DNA of 64,000 nt from Pontibacter virosus (GCF_003096355.1 NZ_QEKI01000007.1:1-64000); one strand, 5' to 3'; shown: positions 15,139 through 25,781, counted from the first letter of the stretch. The notes: generated by a model from the sequence alone, not told the origin. Numbers and translations: made by a program.

Positions 15139-15257
15139 GACCTCGCGGTGTGCGCAGCTCCCGCGAGTGTCTAAATCAATGGCCGTAGCTATACCTATAC
15201 CTATTTGTTGAAGGCCGACCTGTTAGACGCTCGCGGGTCTGAAAACGCCGTGAGGTC
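15139..15257. repeat. Long imperfect inverted repeat in the gap before metF
   Basis: Two nested arm pairs: GACCTCGCGGTG (15139-15150) with CGCCGTGAGGTC (15246-15257), two mismatches, and CCCGCGAGTGTCTAA (15160-15174) with TTAGACGCTCGCGGG (15223-15237), one mismatch. The loop holds two TATACCT words. It lies between convergent genes, so it could be a large terminator or a palindromic mobile repeat. Confidence 0.65.
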
Positions 15258-15347
15258 GTGCCACAGGTATAGCCACTCCCGAGAAATAAAAAAGCCGGAG
15301 CCAAAAGCCCCAGCCTTATGGTTAGGTTTAGTTTAGTTGGGGTTTCT

Positions 15348-16304
15348 TTAAAACAGCTCCTCCGCTACTTTCCGCACCGACTCCGATTTGCCCATGGAAT
15401 AGTAGTGCAGGCAGGGCACGCCAAACTCCATCAGCTCTTTGGATTGCTGTATCGCCCACTCCACACCTACCTGTGCGGCCGCCTTGTTATCGGGACAGGC
15501 CTCAATGGCATCAGCCAGTGCGCATGGAATCTCGACATGAAACAAACTTGGCAACAGGGTGAGCTGGGTTTTGGTGGTCATCGGTTTCAGGCCCGGAATG
15601 ATCGGCACGTTTATACCTTCGGCCCGGCAGCGGTTCACGAAATCGAAGTACCGCTGGTTTTCGAAGAACATCTGCGTGACGATGTACTCTGCACCGAGTT
15701 CTATCTTCTTTTTGAGCCAGCGCAAATCTGAAGTGATGTTGGGTGCCTCGAAGTGCTTTTCCGGGTAGCCCGCCACACCGATGCAAAAATCGGTACTGTT
15801 ATGATATGCCTGCTCGTCATCCAGGTAACAACCCTTGTTCATGTTCACGACCTGCCCAATCAACTCCGTTGCATAGGTATGACCATCCGGCTCTGGCACG
15901 AAGCGTTGTTCGCTCTTCACACAGTCGCCGCGCAATACCAGCACATTGTCTATACCTAGGAAGTGCAGGTCAATCAGGGCGTTCTCTGTCTCTTCTTTGC
16001 TGAAGCCACCGCAGATCAGGTGCGGTACTGTGTCTACCTTGTAGTGGTTTTGGATGGCCGCACAAATGCCTACCGTACCTGGCCGTTTGCGTGTACTGCG
16101 CTTCTCCAATAGGCCGTTCTCCCGTTGCTTGTAGATATACTCTTCGCGGTGGTAGGTCACATCGATAAAGGGCGGCTTGAACTCCATCAAGGGGTCGATG
16201 TGGTTGAACAGGGTTTTCATGTTCTCGCCCTTTAGCGGCGGCAGGATCTCGAAGGTGAACAAGGTCTTGCCATTGGCGTTTTGGAAGTGCTCGGTTACTT
16301 TCAA
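15348..16304 (-). CDS. metF: Methylenetetrahydrofolate reductase
   Basis: 318 residues, the usual length for bacterial MetF. It reduces 5,10-methylene-THF to 5-methyl-THF with FAD, giving the methyl donor for MetH. Visible: TFEILPP with catalytic-type Glu19, FIDVTYH near 47-53, LVLRGDC, a YIVTQMFF strand and the PIIPGLKPM block. It lies downstream of metH on the same strand with a 289-base repeat-filled gap, so joint transcription from the SAM riboswitch promoter is possible but not certain. A dispersed repeat lies just upstream of its start. Confidence 0.95.
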   Translation of the reverse strand: MKVTEHFQNANGKTLFTFEILPPLKGENMKTLFNHIDPLMEFKPPFIDVTYHREEYIYKQRENGLLEKRSTRKRPGTVGICAAIQNHYKVDTVPHLICGGFSKEETENALIDLHFLGIDNVLVLRGDCVKSEQRFVPEPDGHTYATELIGQVVNMNKGCYLDDEQAYHNSTDFCIGVAGYPEKHFEAPNITSDLRWLKKKIELGAEYIVTQMFFENQRYFDFVNRCRAEGINVPIIPGLKPMTTKTQLTLLPSLFHVEIPCALADAIEACPDNKAAAQVGVEWAIQQSKELMEFGVPCLHYYSMGKSESVRKVAEELF

Positions 16305-16313
16305 TTTTTATCT

Positions 16314-16346
16314 GAATCGTTAAATTGCTGAATTGTTAAATGGTTG
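16314..16346. repeat. Dispersed TTGTTAAATTG-type element, site 3
   Basis: CGTTAAATTGCTGAATTGTTAAATGGTTG-like tract directly upstream of the metF start. Confidence 0.4.
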
Positions 16347-16392
16347 GGCTTACCCTTTCCCTTTTATAAGTGCCTAAACTTGGGGCCTTACC

Positions 16393-16558
16393 TGTCATCT
16401 CGAACAGAGTGAGAGATCTGGGTCAGCCTAAGTTTATCATCCCCTGCCCCCTTCAAAGGGGGACTTTCCTGCACGAGAACTCTCCTCTTAAAAAGGAAAA
16501 GTTACACCTTATAGCCTCTGCCTAATCTCATTTCCCACAAGATCCTTACAGGATGACA
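16393..16558. repeat. Cluster of Bacteroidota-type intergenic repeats
   Basis: Three elements: 16393-16420 (TGTCATCTCGAACAGAGTGA... ending GAGATCTG), a CCCCCTTCAAAGGGGG palindrome at about 16448-16463, and 16527-16558 whose complement starts TGTCATCCTGTAAGGATC. From memory, words of these types recur between genes of many Bacteroidota genomes. No gene is visible in the gap. Confidence 0.55.
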
Positions 16559-16580
16559 AAAAACAGGATCAGGCATAACT

Positions 16581-16604
16581 CCCTCTCCTTTTCTTAGGAG
16601 AGGG
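16581..16604. repeat. CCCTCTCC/GGAGAGGG hairpin repeat at the metH 3' end
   Basis: Arms 16581-16588 and 16597-16604, loop of eight. With the adjoining GGTTGGGGTGAGG it matches a common intergenic repeat type. The metH stop codon (16594-16596) lies in the loop and the last codons of metH are read from this element. Confidence 0.6.
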
Positions 16605-19600
16605 TTGGGGTGAGGTGCGGTTTCGGTTCGTAGTTTAGGTTTGGCGAAAGCCAGCGCTCGAGTTCCTCTTTGGCCATACCTTTGCGCCGCGCCAGGTCGG
16701 CTACCTGGTCTTCGCCTATTTTGCCGAGGCCGAAGTAACGGGAATCCGGGTGTGAGAAGTAAAGGCCGCTTACCGAGGATGCCGGGTGCATGGCCAGGTT
16801 CTCCGTCAGGATAACACCCGTCTCTTCCGCTTTCAACAAATTGAAGAGTGTGATCTTTTCGGTATGGTCCGGGCAGCCGGGGTAGCCGGGAGCCGGGCGT
16901 ATACCTTTGTATTGCTCCTTGATCAGCCCCTCGTTGTCCAGCTGCTCGTCTGCCGCGTAGCCCCACAGTTCCTTTCTCACCTTCAGGTGCATCAGTTCGG
17001 CAAAGGCCTCGGCCAGACGGTCGGCAAGCGCTTTCACCATGATGCTGCGGTAGTCGTCGTGCTCTGCTTCGTACTGCTCCAGCAGCTTCTCGATGCCAAA
17101 GCCTGCCGACACCACAAAGCCGCCGATGTAGTCGGAAATACCTGTTTCTTTCGGGGCCAGGAAATCGGAGAAGGCCAGGTTCGGCACGTTGGCTCCTTTC
17201 TTACCCTGCTGCCGCAAGGTATGGAACTCAGTCAGCACATTTTCACGTGAATCATCGGCATATACCTCGATCGTATCATCCGCCTCCACATTGGCGGGGT
17301 AGAAGCCCACCACGGCGCGTGCTTCGAGCAATTGCTTGTCCACAATCTCCTGCAGCATACTTTGTGCATCGTTAAATAACTTGGTGGCTTCTATACCTAG
17401 CTCCGGGTCGTTCAGGATTTTCGGGTATTGGCGCTTGAGCTCCCAGGTATGGAAGAAAGGTGTCCAATCGATATATGGGATAATTTCCTGCAGCGGGTAG
17501 TTGGTGTATACCTTGTTGCCGATAAAGCCTGGCTTCGTTACCTCCGTTGCGTCCCAGTCTACTTTATACTTGTTGGCACGGGCTTCTTCTATGCTGGCAA
17601 AGGCTCGGTCTTTGGTACGGCTCAGGTGGTCTTGGCGCAGTTTTTCGTACTCTGCTCTTATCTCGGCGATATAAGCGTCGCGCTCGCTACTGAGCAAGCT
17701 GCTCACCACCGTTACACTGCGTGATGCATCGTGCACGTGTATAACCGGCCCACTGTACTGTGGCGCAACCTTCACAGCAGTATGCACCCGCGAGGTGGTA
17801 GCGCCACCGATCAGGAGCGGAATTTTCATGCCGCGGCGTTCCATCTCCTGCGCTACGTACACCATCTCGTCCAGCGAAGGGGTAATCAGACCGCTCAGGC
17901 CGATGATGTCTACCTGATAGGCTTCGGCTTCAGCCAGAATCTTGTCCAGCTGCACCATCACGCCCAGGTCTATTACCTCGTAGTTGTTACAGGCCAGCAC
18001 CACGCCCACAATGTTCTTGCCGATGTCGTGCACATCGCCTTTCACGGTCGCCATCAGAATCGTGCCCGCTGTTGACTTGGACGTGTCGGACGCCAGCTTC
18101 TCCTTCTCCATGAAGGGCAGCAGGTATGCCACGGACTTTTTCATCACGCGGGCGCTCTTTACTACCTGCGGCAGAAACATTTTGCCGGCCCCGAACAGAT
18201 CGCCTACCACCGACATACCGGCCATCAAGGGTCCCTCGATCACGTCCAGTGTTTTGGTTGCCTGCTGGCGGGCCTCTTCGGTGTCCTCGTCGATAAAGTC
18301 TACGATCCCTTTTACCAGCGCATGTTTCAGACGCTCCTCCACCGGCGCCTCACGCCATGAGTTGTCAGCTGCAGTGGCTGTTTTGCCTTTGCCCTTAATG
18401 GTGTCTGCATAGATTACCAACTTTTCGGTAGCGTCCGGGTGGCGGTTAAAGATCACATCTTCGATCAGGTCGCGCAGTTCCGCCGGAATTTCGCTGTACA
18501 CGCCCAGCATACCTGCATTCACGATACCCATGTCCATGCCTGCCTGCACGGCGTGGTACAGGAACACGGTGTGCATGGCCTCGCGCACCAGGTCGTTGCC
18601 CCGGAAGGAGAAGGACAGATTGCTCACGCCACCGCTTACCTGTGCATGCGGCAGATTGGCCTTGATCCATTTTACCACTTCAATGTAATCAACCGCATAG
18701 TTGTTGTGCTCCTCTATACCTGTGGCAATGGCCAGGATGTTCGGATCGAAAATAATGTCCTGCGGCGGGAAGCCTACTTCGTCCACCAGAATACGGTAAG
18801 AGCGCTCACATATCTCTTTTCTACGCTCCAAGGTATCGGCCTGGCCTGTTTCATCAAATGCCATGACCACCACCGCAGCACCGTATTGGCGTACTTTGCG
18901 GGCCAGCCTCTTGAACTCTGCTTCTCCTTCTTTTAAGCTGATAGAGTTAACGATAGATTTGCCCTGCACACATTTCAAACCCGCCTCAATCACGCTCCAC
19001 TTCGAGGAGTCGATCATAATCGGCAGCTTGGCTATATCGGGTTCGGAGGCGATCAGGTGGAGGAAGTCCGTCATGGCCTGCTCTGAGTCGAGCATGCCTT
19101 CGTCCATGTTCACGTCGATGATCTGGGCACCGCCTTCTACCTGCTGACGGGCAACAGAGAGGGCTTCTTCAAACTTGCCGTCGACGATCAGGCGGGAGAA
19201 TTTTTTGGAGCCGGTTACGTTGGTGCGTTCGCCGACATTCACGAAAAGGGAATCAGAAGTGATGGTGAGGGGCTCGAGGCCGCTGTAGCGGGGGAGCGGG
19301 GCTACGGGGGTAGGAACGTGCGGTTTATACTTTCGTACCAAGTCTGCGATTACTTTGGTATGGATAGGCGTAGTACCACAACAACCACCCAGTACATTCA
19401 CCAGCCCTTCTTTCAGGTATTCTTCTACAATGGCACCCATCTGCTCGGCTGTCTCGTCGTAACCGCCAAAGGCGTTCGGCAGACCGGCGTTCGGGTAGGC
19501 GCTGATATAACAGTTGGAGATGCGTGACAGCTCCTGGATATGTGTTTTTAATTGACGCGCACCCAGTGCACAGTTAAAGCCCACGCTCAGGATAGGCGCA

Positions 19601-20307
19601 TGCGAGATCGAGTTCCAGAAAGCCTCTACCGTCTGCCCGGACAAGGTACGGCCGCTGGCGTCCGTGATCGTACCGGATACCATGATCGGCAGTTCTTTGC
19701 CACCATCGTTTACATACTGCTGTATCGCAAAGAGGGCTGCCTTGCAGTTGAGCGTATCGAACACGGTTTCTACTAACAGCAAATCTGAGCCGCCATCCAC
19801 CAGTCCGCGCACCTGCTCATAGTAAGCCTCCACCAATTGGTCGAAGGTGATGGCGCGAAAACCTGGGTTGTTCACATCTGGGGAAAGGGAAGCCGTGCGG
19901 TTGGTGGGCCCAACAGCACCTGCTACGAAGCGTTTGTGCGTAGGATCTTTGGCCTCTATCTCATCTGCCGCTTCCCTCGCAATTTTTGCCGACTCATAGT
20001 TCATCTCATACACCACGTGCTCAAGATGGTAATCAGCCATGGCAATGCTGGTGCCGCTGAAAGTGTTCGTCTCGATGATATCGGCCCCGGCCTTCAGGTA
20101 CTCGGTATGGATGGCCTTGATGATGTCGGGCCTTGTGATGGAAAGCAGGTCGTTGTTGCCCTTCAGGTCTGACGGATGATCCTTAAAACGCTCGCCCCGG
20201 AAGTCGGCTTCGGAGAGCTTGTAACGCTGGATCATGGTGCCCATGGCGCCATCGAGCACGAGCACACGCTCCTGCAGCAAGGTATAGATCGGATGTGATT
20301 TGGTCAT
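16594..20307 (-). CDS. metH: Cobalamin-dependent methionine synthase
   Basis: 1237 residues, the full four-module enzyme that moves the methyl group of 5-methyl-THF to homocysteine through methylcobalamin. Order: homocysteine/zinc module (about 1-325; [15 protein letters not shown] and the zinc cysteines GGCCGT), pterin module (about 350-610; [14 protein letters not shown]), B12 module (about 640-890; DVHDIGKN with the axial His, [10 protein letters not shown]), and SAM-binding activation module (about 900-1225; [12 protein letters not shown]). The normal end is near SPNLNYEPK; the extra tail HLTPTLS comes from an inserted hairpin repeat. A SAM-I riboswitch precedes the gene. Confidence 0.97.
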   Translation of the reverse strand: MTKSHPIYTLLQERVLVLDGAMGTMIQRYKLSEADFRGERFKDHPSDLKGNNDLLSITRPDIIKAIHTEYLKAGADIIETNTFSGTSIAMADYHLEHVVYEMNYESAKIAREAADEIEAKDPTHKRFVAGAVGPTNRTASLSPDVNNPGFRAITFDQLVEAYYEQVRGLVDGGSDLLLVETVFDTLNCKAALFAIQQYVNDGGKELPIMVSGTITDASGRTLSGQTVEAFWNSISHAPILSVGFNCALGARQLKTHIQELSRISNCYISAYPNAGLPNAFGGYDETAEQMGAIVEEYLKEGLVNVLGGCCGTTPIHTKVIADLVRKYKPHVPTPVAPLPRYSGLEPLTITSDSLFVNVGERTNVTGSKKFSRLIVDGKFEEALSVARQQVEGGAQIIDVNMDEGMLDSEQAMTDFLHLIASEPDIAKLPIMIDSSKWSVIEAGLKCVQGKSIVNSISLKEGEAEFKRLARKVRQYGAAVVVMAFDETGQADTLERRKEICERSYRILVDEVGFPPQDIIFDPNILAIATGIEEHNNYAVDYIEVVKWIKANLPHAQVSGGVSNLSFSFRGNDLVREAMHTVFLYHAVQAGMDMGIVNAGMLGVYSEIPAELRDLIEDVIFNRHPDATEKLVIYADTIKGKGKTATAADNSWREAPVEERLKHALVKGIVDFIDEDTEEARQQATKTLDVIEGPLMAGMSVVGDLFGAGKMFLPQVVKSARVMKKSVAYLLPFMEKEKLASDTSKSTAGTILMATVKGDVHDIGKNIVGVVLACNNYEVIDLGVMVQLDKILAEAEAYQVDIIGLSGLITPSLDEMVYVAQEMERRGMKIPLLIGGATTSRVHTAVKVAPQYSGPVIHVHDASRSVTVVSSLLSSERDAYIAEIRAEYEKLRQDHLSRTKDRAFASIEEARANKYKVDWDATEVTKPGFIGNKVYTNYPLQEIIPYIDWTPFFHTWELKRQYPKILNDPELGIEATKLFNDAQSMLQEIVDKQLLEARAVVGFYPANVEADDTIEVYADDSRENVLTEFHTLRQQGKKGANVPNLAFSDFLAPKETGISDYIGGFVVSAGFGIEKLLEQYEAEHDDYRSIMVKALADRLAEAFAELMHLKVRKELWGYAADEQLDNEGLIKEQYKGIRPAPGYPGCPDHTEKITLFNLLKAEETGVILTENLAMHPASSVSGLYFSHPDSRYFGLGKIGEDQVADLARRKGMAKEELERWLSPNLNYEPKPHLTPTLS

Positions 20308-20345
20308 GTTGGTGTTCCCCCCTCTTCGTTAAGTCTACATATGCG

Positions 20346-20486
20346 CTTATCAAGAAGGACACCCAAGGTAGGTATACTCTCTTATCTTTTCCCGGCCAAG
20401 GTATGGCTGAGAAGGGAATTAGCACCAAGCTGGTACAAGGTTGCTAAGACGTCATAGGGCCCTGTCCCTCAGTCTTTCTTGATAAG
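20346..20486 (-). ncRNA. SAM-I (S-box) riboswitch upstream of metH
   Basis: Read on the minus strand, 20486 to 20381 holds the S-box core: P1 CTTATC, the GAGGGAC and GGCCC blocks (here GAGGGACAGGGCCC), GATGACG-like bend, GCAACC, then GGTGCTAATTCC and the closing GATAAG (complement of 20381-20386). It senses S-adenosylmethionine and lowers metH expression. A second copy of the P1 3' strand, TTCTTGATAAG (complement of 20346-20356), follows and can pair over 11 bases with the P1 5' strand (20476-20486), giving an alternative fold. No strong T-run follows, so control of translation or a weak terminator are both possible. Confidence 0.9.
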
Positions 20487-20606
20487 AATGCTGTAAAGAT
20501 ACACACTTATCCGCAAAAGGCGAATTTTTGTTGCGGGATAATAGGAAGATAGCGGGAAGAAGGGTAGAAGTGAGCATAATGGCCGCCCAAAAAAGGTATA
20601 AAAACA

Positions 20607-20633
20607 GAAAAGGACACTAAAAGTGTCCTTTTC
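20607..20633. terminator. Bidirectional terminator-like hairpin
   Basis: GAAAAGGACAC-TAAAA-GTGTCCTTTTC, perfect stem with A-run before and T-run after. It lies between metH and the rpmA terminator and may back up the latter on the minus strand. Confidence 0.65.
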
Positions 20634-20740
20634 CTAAAAGAGTTTAATTGTTTTCACTCTATAACTCTTTATACCTTCTTATACGGAGGTATCAGTACGA
20701 TAGTTACCCTAAAGCAAGATATTTTCCGTCGGACAAAATA

Positions 20741-20766
20741 AAAGGGCTACCGTGGGCAGCCCTTTT
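20741..20766 (-). terminator. Terminator of the rplU-rpmA operon
   Basis: AAAGGGCT...AGCCCTTT stem with nearby T-rich tract on the minus strand (TTTTATTTTG), 23 bases after the rpmA stop. Confidence 0.85.
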
Positions 20767-20788
20767 AGTCTATTAGTATCGGTCAGAA

Positions 20789-21058
20789 CTATGCTTCTGC
20801 TTCTACCTTAGGAATTACAGAAACGTAAGAACGGTTCTTAACGCCTTTTTTGAATTGAACTACACCGTCAACCATAGCGAACAGTGTGTGGTCTTTGCCC
20901 ATACCCACGTTGTTGCCTGGGTGGTGTGCAGTGCCTCTTTGTCTTACAATGATGTTACCAGCGATGATGTCCTGACCACCGTAAATCTTAACACCAAGTC
21001 GTTTTGAGTGAGACTCGCGGCCGTTATTAGAACTACCAGCTCCTTTTTTGTGTGCCAT
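20789..21058 (-). CDS. rpmA: 50S ribosomal protein L27
   Basis: 89 residues, normal length. It begins [29 protein letters not shown], the standard L27 N-terminus that reaches the peptidyl transferase centre; there is no cleavable N-terminal extension of the Firmicutes type. Then [28 protein letters not shown]. It follows rplU by 70 bases on the same strand, the usual L21-L27 operon. Confidence 0.97.
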   Translation of the reverse strand: MAHKKGAGSSNNGRESHSKRLGVKIYGGQDIIAGNIIVRQRGTAHHPGNNVGMGKDHTLFAMVDGVVQFKKGVKNRSYVSVIPKVEAEA

Positions 21059-21128
21059 TTTTTTTACTATTTAGTTCAGGCGGACGAACCATGCCTGAAA
21101 GATTTTACGATTAATTTCCTCTTACTGC

Positions 21129-21437
21129 TTATCCAATGCTCTCGATCAGGACTTTCGTATAGTGCTGGCGGTGACCATTCTTCTTACGATAGCCTTTTCT
21201 TCTCTTCTTTTTGAAAACGATCACTTTGTCGCCTTTCACGTTGCCAAGGATTTTACCAACCACTTTAACACCGCTAACGAAAGGAGCACCTAAAGTAATA
21301 GTGCCATTATCATCAGTAAGAAGAACATTGGCGAACTCAACGGCGTCACCATCATTGCCGGAAAGCTTGTTAGCGTAGATGAACTTACCGCTCTCTACTT
21401 TGGTCTGTTGACCTGCGATTTCTACAATTGCGTACAT
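21129..21437 (-). CDS. rplU: 50S ribosomal protein L21
   Basis: 102 residues from ATG 21437 (MYAIVEIAGQQ); a TTG three codons earlier keeps the frame open but does not fit the family. L21 landmarks: YAIVEIAGQQTKVESG, DGDAVEFANVLL, and the basic VFKKKRRKGYRKKNGHRQ RNA-binding stretch with the final YTKVLIESI. First gene of the rplU-rpmA operon, with a good Bacteroidota promoter 37 bases upstream. Confidence 0.96.
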   Translation of the reverse strand: MYAIVEIAGQQTKVESGKFIYANKLSGNDGDAVEFANVLLTDDNGTITLGAPFVSGVKVVGKILGNVKGDKVIVFKKKRRKGYRKKNGHRQHYTKVLIESIG

Positions 21438-21473
21438 CAGCTTCAATGTATGATTTAAAAAAATTTAAGTCTG

Positions 21474-21505
21474 CAAAATTAGCGGTCTTATATTTAATAT
21501 GCAAA
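21474..21505 (-). promoter_or_regulatory. Bacteroidota-type promoter of rplU
   Basis: On the minus strand TTTG (21505-21502), 20 bases, then TAATTTTG (21481-21474), which fits the Bacteroidota -33 TTTG / -7 TAnnTTTG consensus exactly. It gives a leader of about 30 bases. Confidence 0.8.
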
Positions 21506-22084
21506 TCATTGCCCCTTAATTCTTTCTGTTTTCCCAGACCTTATGCACAACTATGTGGATAACGATGTTGAAATCTCCTTCCTGTAATTTTGCACCCTTT
21601 AAAAACAAGCATAACACACTAGTCTGCAGGACCTTGACAGCCAACTCTGAAAATCGCGTTTTCCACAGAACCAAAGAGATGCCACCCGAATTCATCTTCC
21701 GGAAAACTGCTCAAAGAGCAACCTTTTGGATTTTATCACCTTGAAAACACCTTTTACACTTAACAGGGCACTCTGAGGTTGCACTTTCCTTCACTTAACA
21801 ATGAATTAATATTTCATTAACTATATTTAGCATATTATATATGTTAACAACATCATGTTAATAAGGCTGTTAATTTCAGCTCAATTTTCAGACAATCAAA
21901 GACTTAGTAAAGTGTTAATAAATTGAACAACTTTAGCCAGCCAATTCAAGTTCTTATCACTATATTTGAAATCCTGTTATCTCAAGAGCATTCATCACAT
22001 GGTGCAATGACTACTGAGTTTGACATCTGATAAAACAGTGACGAAGTGTTGCTGTTAGTTTAAAAAACATTAAAGTTTACGAGC
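21506..22084 (+). promoter_or_regulatory. Long leader and promoter region of nrdB
   Basis: 579 bases without a convincing gene. Seen: a perfect DnaA-box word TGTGGATAA (21554-21562), a near match TTTTCCACA (about 21659-21667), and TAATTTTG (21585-21592) followed by CACCC as a possible -7 element, though without a clear TTTG at the right distance. The part from 21790 to 22080 is very AT-rich with several imperfect inverted repeats around ATTAATATTTCATTAA and GTTAACAACATCATGTTAA. DnaA and NrdR control of nrd genes is known in other bacteria; I see no clear NrdR box pair. Confidence 0.4.
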
Positions 22085-23044
22085 ATGGAGCCAATATTAC
22101 AAGAAAACCCGAATCGCTTTGTTTTATTCCCGATACAGCACGACGAGGTGTGGCAAATGTATAAGAAGGCAGAAGCCAGCTTCTGGACTGCCGAAGAGAT
22201 CGACCTGTCGCAGGACCAGAAAGACTGGGAAAACCTGAACGACGGCGAGCGACACTTCATTAGCCACGTACTGGCTTTCTTCGCCGCTTCGGATGGCATC
22301 GTAAACGAGAACCTCGCCATTAACTTCATGCAGGAAGTGCAACTTCCGGAGGCCCGTTGCTTCTATGGCTTCCAAATCATGATGGAGAACATCCACGCGG
22401 AGACCTACTCCCTGCTGATCGACACCTATATAAAGAAGCAATCAGAGAAAGACTACCTGTTCAATGCGCTGGAGACGGTGCCGTGCGTGAAGAAAAAAGG
22501 CGAGTGGGCCCTGAAGTGGATCAACAGCGAGAACTTCACGGAGCGCCTGATCGCTTTTGCAGCTGTGGAGGGTATCTTCTTCTCGGGTTCTTTCTGCTCT
22601 ATCTTCTGGCTCAAGAAGCGTGGCCTGATGCCAGGGCTAACTTTCTCTAACGAGCTGATCTCCCGCGACGAGGGCCTGCATTGCGACTTCGCCTGCCTGC
22701 TCTACTCTATGCTGAACAATAAGCTGCCTGAGAGCCGCGTGCACGAGATCATCCGTGATGCAGTGGAATTCGAGAAGGAATTCGTGACGGACGCACTGCC
22801 TGTGGACCTGATCGGTATGAACGCCAAGCTGATGAGCCAGTACATCGAGTTCGTGGCCGACCGCCTGCTCGTGTCGCTGGGCTGCAGCAAGCTCTACAAT
22901 GCCACCAACCCGTTCGACTTTATGGAGATGATCTCGCTGCAGGGCAAGACCAACTTCTTCGAGAAGCGCGTGGGCGAGTACCAGAAAGCCGGTGTAATGG
23001 GTGACAAAGACAAAAATGTTTTTTCGCTCGACGAAGACTTTTAA
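22085..23044 (+). CDS. nrdB: Ribonucleotide reductase beta subunit, class I
   Basis: 319 residues, similar in style to eukaryotic R2. The metal site and radical are intact: Asp70 in [12 protein letters not shown], then Glu101, His104 and Tyr108 in [12 protein letters not shown] (E-x2-H-x3-Y), where Tyr108 is the expected radical tyrosine. The second E-x2-H lies in [12 protein letters not shown]. The C-terminal SLDEDF tail should dock in the alpha subunit. It makes the radical used by NrdA to reduce ribonucleoside diphosphates. nrdA follows after 349 bases. Confidence 0.96.
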   Translation: MEPILQENPNRFVLFPIQHDEVWQMYKKAEASFWTAEEIDLSQDQKDWENLNDGERHFISHVLAFFAASDGIVNENLAINFMQEVQLPEARCFYGFQIMMENIHAETYSLLIDTYIKKQSEKDYLFNALETVPCVKKKGEWALKWINSENFTERLIAFAAVEGIFFSGSFCSIFWLKKRGLMPGLTFSNELISRDEGLHCDFACLLYSMLNNKLPESRVHEIIRDAVEFEKEFVTDALPVDLIGMNAKLMSQYIEFVADRLLVSLGCSKLYNATNPFDFMEMISLQGKTNFFEKRVGEYQKAGVMGDKDKNVFSLDEDF

Positions 23045-23393
23045 CCAACGAAATAACTTTGTAAGTTTAGGAGATAAAGGGAGCCGGGCGACAGCCTAGG
23101 CCCTTCCTGAACTACCTTATATTATCCGGATGCAGGTATAGCCGACCGCGCCAATGCCTACAACACCGGACCCTATAACTGGCAGTAAGCGCCAGAAGGA
23201 GCATTCGCCTCCAAACTTGTGAAAGCAATTGGCTTTAGCTTTTAAACTATAGTATTTCAACGGATTACGCACATATTAACGTATTTCCTTATGAAAATAT
23301 TAGCATGTTTCAACCCGCTGCATCGGTAGCGGTTCTCTTATACCTACACCTTATAAAAACCCGGGCTTTTAACACCCGCTAAATGTATACGCT
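23045..23393 (+). other. nrdB-nrdA intergenic region
   Basis: 349 bases. I see no gene and no clear terminator. There is a GC-rich first half (GGAGCCGGGCGACAGCC), AGGTATA and TATACCT words, and an AT-rich stretch before nrdA with a small CGCT...AGCG hairpin near 23318. A promoter for nrdA could lie in the AT-rich part. Confidence 0.3.
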
Positions 23394-25772
23394 ATGTTAG
23401 TAGTTAAACGAGACGGCAGACGGGAATCCGTCAAATTCGACAAAATCACCGCACGCATCGAGAAGCTGTGCTATGGTCTGAACATGGACTATGTGTCGCC
23501 GATTGAGGTAGCCAAGAAAGTAATTGACGGCATTTACGACGGCGTAAGCACGATAGAGCTGGACAACCTGGCGGCAGAAACCGCTGCGTCGCTAACGACC
23601 AAACACCCCGACTATGCGGTGCTGGCTGCCCGTGTGGCCATTTCGAGCCTGCACAAGGTGACGAGCAAGTCTTTCTCCAACACCATGAAGCGTCTCTATA
23701 CCTACGAAGACCCGAAAACGGGTGAGAACGCATCATTGCTGGCCAAAGATGTGTACGAGATCATCCGCAAGCACGCCGCTACGCTGGACTCGACCATCAT
23801 CTACGACCGGGACTACAACTACGATTATTTCGGATACAAAACGCTGGAGCGCTCATACCTCCTTCGCCTTGATGGCAAGATCGTGGAGCGCCCCCAGCAT
23901 ATGTTGATGCGTGTGGCCGTGGGTATCCACAAGGAAGACATCGAATCTGCCATCGAGACTTATAATCTCATGTCTGAGAAGTGGTTTACGCACGCCACAC
24001 CAACGTTATTCAACGCCGGCACGCCAAAGCCTCAGCTGTCCTCGTGCTTTCTGCTTACCATGCAGGACGACAGCATACCAGGCATCTACGACACCCTGAA
24101 GCAATGCGCGCAGATCTCGCAGAGCGCCGGCGGTATCGGTCTGAGCATCCACAATGTGCGTGCGACGGGCTCTTACATCAAAGGCACCAACGGCACGAGC
24201 AACGGCATCATCCCAATGCTGAAGGTATTCAACGACACGGCCCGCTACGTGGACCAGGGCGGTGGCAAGCGCAAAGGCGCTTTCGCGATCTACCTGGAGC
24301 CGTGGCATGCCGACATCTTCGAGTTCCTGGACCTGAAGAAGAACCATGGCAAGGAAGAAAACCGCGCCCGCGACCTGTTCTACGCCCTCTGGACGCCAGA
24401 CCTGTTCATGAAGCGCGTGGAGCAAAACGGCGACTGGAGCCTGTTCTGCCCGAACGAAGCACCTGGCCTGGGCGACACCTGGGGTCCTGAGTTTGAGCGC
24501 CTGTACGAGAAGTACGAGCGCGAAGGCCGTGCCCGCAAAACGGTAAAAGCACAGGACCTGTGGTTTGCCGTGCTGGAGTCCCAGATTGAGACAGGTACGC
24601 CGTACATGCTGTATAAGGATGCAGCCAACAGCAAGAGCAACCAGCAAAACCTGGGTACCATTAAGAGCTCCAACCTCTGCACCGAGATCATGGAGTACAC
24701 AAGTCACGATGAGGTGGCGGTATGTAACCTGGCTTCCCTGGCGCTGCCACGTTACGTGAAGGAGGAGAATGGTCATAAGGTGTTCGACCACCAGAAGCTG
24801 TTTGACGTGACGTACCACGTGACGCTGAACCTGAACAAGGTAATCGACATCAACTACTACCCGGTGCCTGAGGCCCGCAATTCCAACATGCGCCACCGTC
24901 CAATCGGTCTGGGCGTGCAGGGTCTTGCCGACACATTCATCGCGCTGCGCATGCCGTTTGAAAGCGACGAAGCCAAAGGCCTGAACAGGGATATCTTCGA
25001 GACGATCTACTTCGCCGCCATGACGGCTTCTAAGGATCTGGCCAAGAAGAACGGTGCTTACGAGACATTCAAAGGTTCTCCACTATCAGAGGGTAAGTTC
25101 CAGTTCGATATGTGGGGTGTAACACCAAACAGCGGCCGCTGGGATTGGGACGAGCTGCGTCAGGAAGTAGTGAAGCACGGAGTGCGTAACTCCCTGCTGT
25201 TGGCTCCAATGCCGACTGCCTCTACTGCACAGATCCTGGGTAACAACGAATCGTTTGAGCCTTATACCTCTAACATTTACGTACGCCGCGTGCTGTCAGG
25301 AGAGTTCATGGTGGTTAACAAGCACCTTCTTAAGGACCTGATCGGCCTGGGCTTGTGGAATGACAAGATGAAGAACGCCATCATCGCAGCCAATGGCTCG
25401 GTGCAGGACATCCCGAACATCCCGCAGAACATTAAAGACCTGTATAAGACTGTATGGGAAATCAGCCAGCGTACGGTCATCGATATGAGTGCTGACCGCG
25501 GTGCCTACATTTGCCAGAGCCAGTCGCTGAACCTGCACGTAATGAACGTGAACTTCGGCAAACTGACCTCGATGCACTTCCACGCCTGGAAGAGAGGCCT
25601 GAAAACAGGTATGTACTACCTGCGCACCAAAGCCGCTGTAGACGCTATCAAGTTCACGGTAGAGAAACAAGCCGCCGAGACGCTGGAGCCAGTTTATAAC
25701 CAGGACCAAAATCGCAGCGACATGGCCTGCAGCCTGGATGACCCGGACTCTTGCGAAGCTTGCGGATCGTAA
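23394..25772 (+). CDS. nrdA: Ribonucleotide reductase alpha subunit, class I
   Basis: 792 residues. N-terminal ATP-cone (about 1-90; [16 protein letters not shown]) for overall activity control by ATP/dATP. The catalytic barrel shows PQLSSCFLL (first active-site Cys), the [19 protein letters not shown] specificity region, LCTEIMEY with the NxCxE-type active centre, CNLASLAL (second Cys of the pair) and [23 protein letters not shown] with the radical-transfer region. The C-terminus [14 protein letters not shown] has the CxxC redox pair for thioredoxin. All residues needed are present. Separate from nrdB by 349 bases but surely its partner. Confidence 0.97.
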   Translation: MLVVKRDGRRESVKFDKITARIEKLCYGLNMDYVSPIEVAKKVIDGIYDGVSTIELDNLAAETAASLTTKHPDYAVLAARVAISSLHKVTSKSFSNTMKRLYTYEDPKTGENASLLAKDVYEIIRKHAATLDSTIIYDRDYNYDYFGYKTLERSYLLRLDGKIVERPQHMLMRVAVGIHKEDIESAIETYNLMSEKWFTHATPTLFNAGTPKPQLSSCFLLTMQDDSIPGIYDTLKQCAQISQSAGGIGLSIHNVRATGSYIKGTNGTSNGIIPMLKVFNDTARYVDQGGGKRKGAFAIYLEPWHADIFEFLDLKKNHGKEENRARDLFYALWTPDLFMKRVEQNGDWSLFCPNEAPGLGDTWGPEFERLYEKYEREGRARKTVKAQDLWFAVLESQIETGTPYMLYKDAANSKSNQQNLGTIKSSNLCTEIMEYTSHDEVAVCNLASLALPRYVKEENGHKVFDHQKLFDVTYHVTLNLNKVIDINYYPVPEARNSNMRHRPIGLGVQGLADTFIALRMPFESDEAKGLNRDIFETIYFAAMTASKDLAKKNGAYETFKGSPLSEGKFQFDMWGVTPNSGRWDWDELRQEVVKHGVRNSLLLAPMPTASTAQILGNNESFEPYTSNIYVRRVLSGEFMVVNKHLLKDLIGLGLWNDKMKNAIIAANGSVQDIPNIPQNIKDLYKTVWEISQRTVIDMSADRGAYICQSQSLNLHVMNVNFGKLTSMHFHAWKRGLKTGMYYLRTKAAVDAIKFTVEKQAAETLEPVYNQDQNRSDMACSLDDPDSCEACGS

Positions 25773-25781
25773 AATAACTGA

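Noticed and set aside
20607..20633. Second riboswitch or small RNA near metH
   Set aside because: It is a simple symmetric hairpin with T-run, best explained as a terminator.
21541..21670. Possible chromosomal replication origin (DnaA boxes)
   Set aside because: Only one perfect and one imperfect box, no box cluster and no dnaA or dnaN gene nearby.
21553..21744. Open frame of 63 codons upstream of nrdB
   Set aside because: No protein-like features, and it overlaps DnaA-box and promoter-like words; probably chance.
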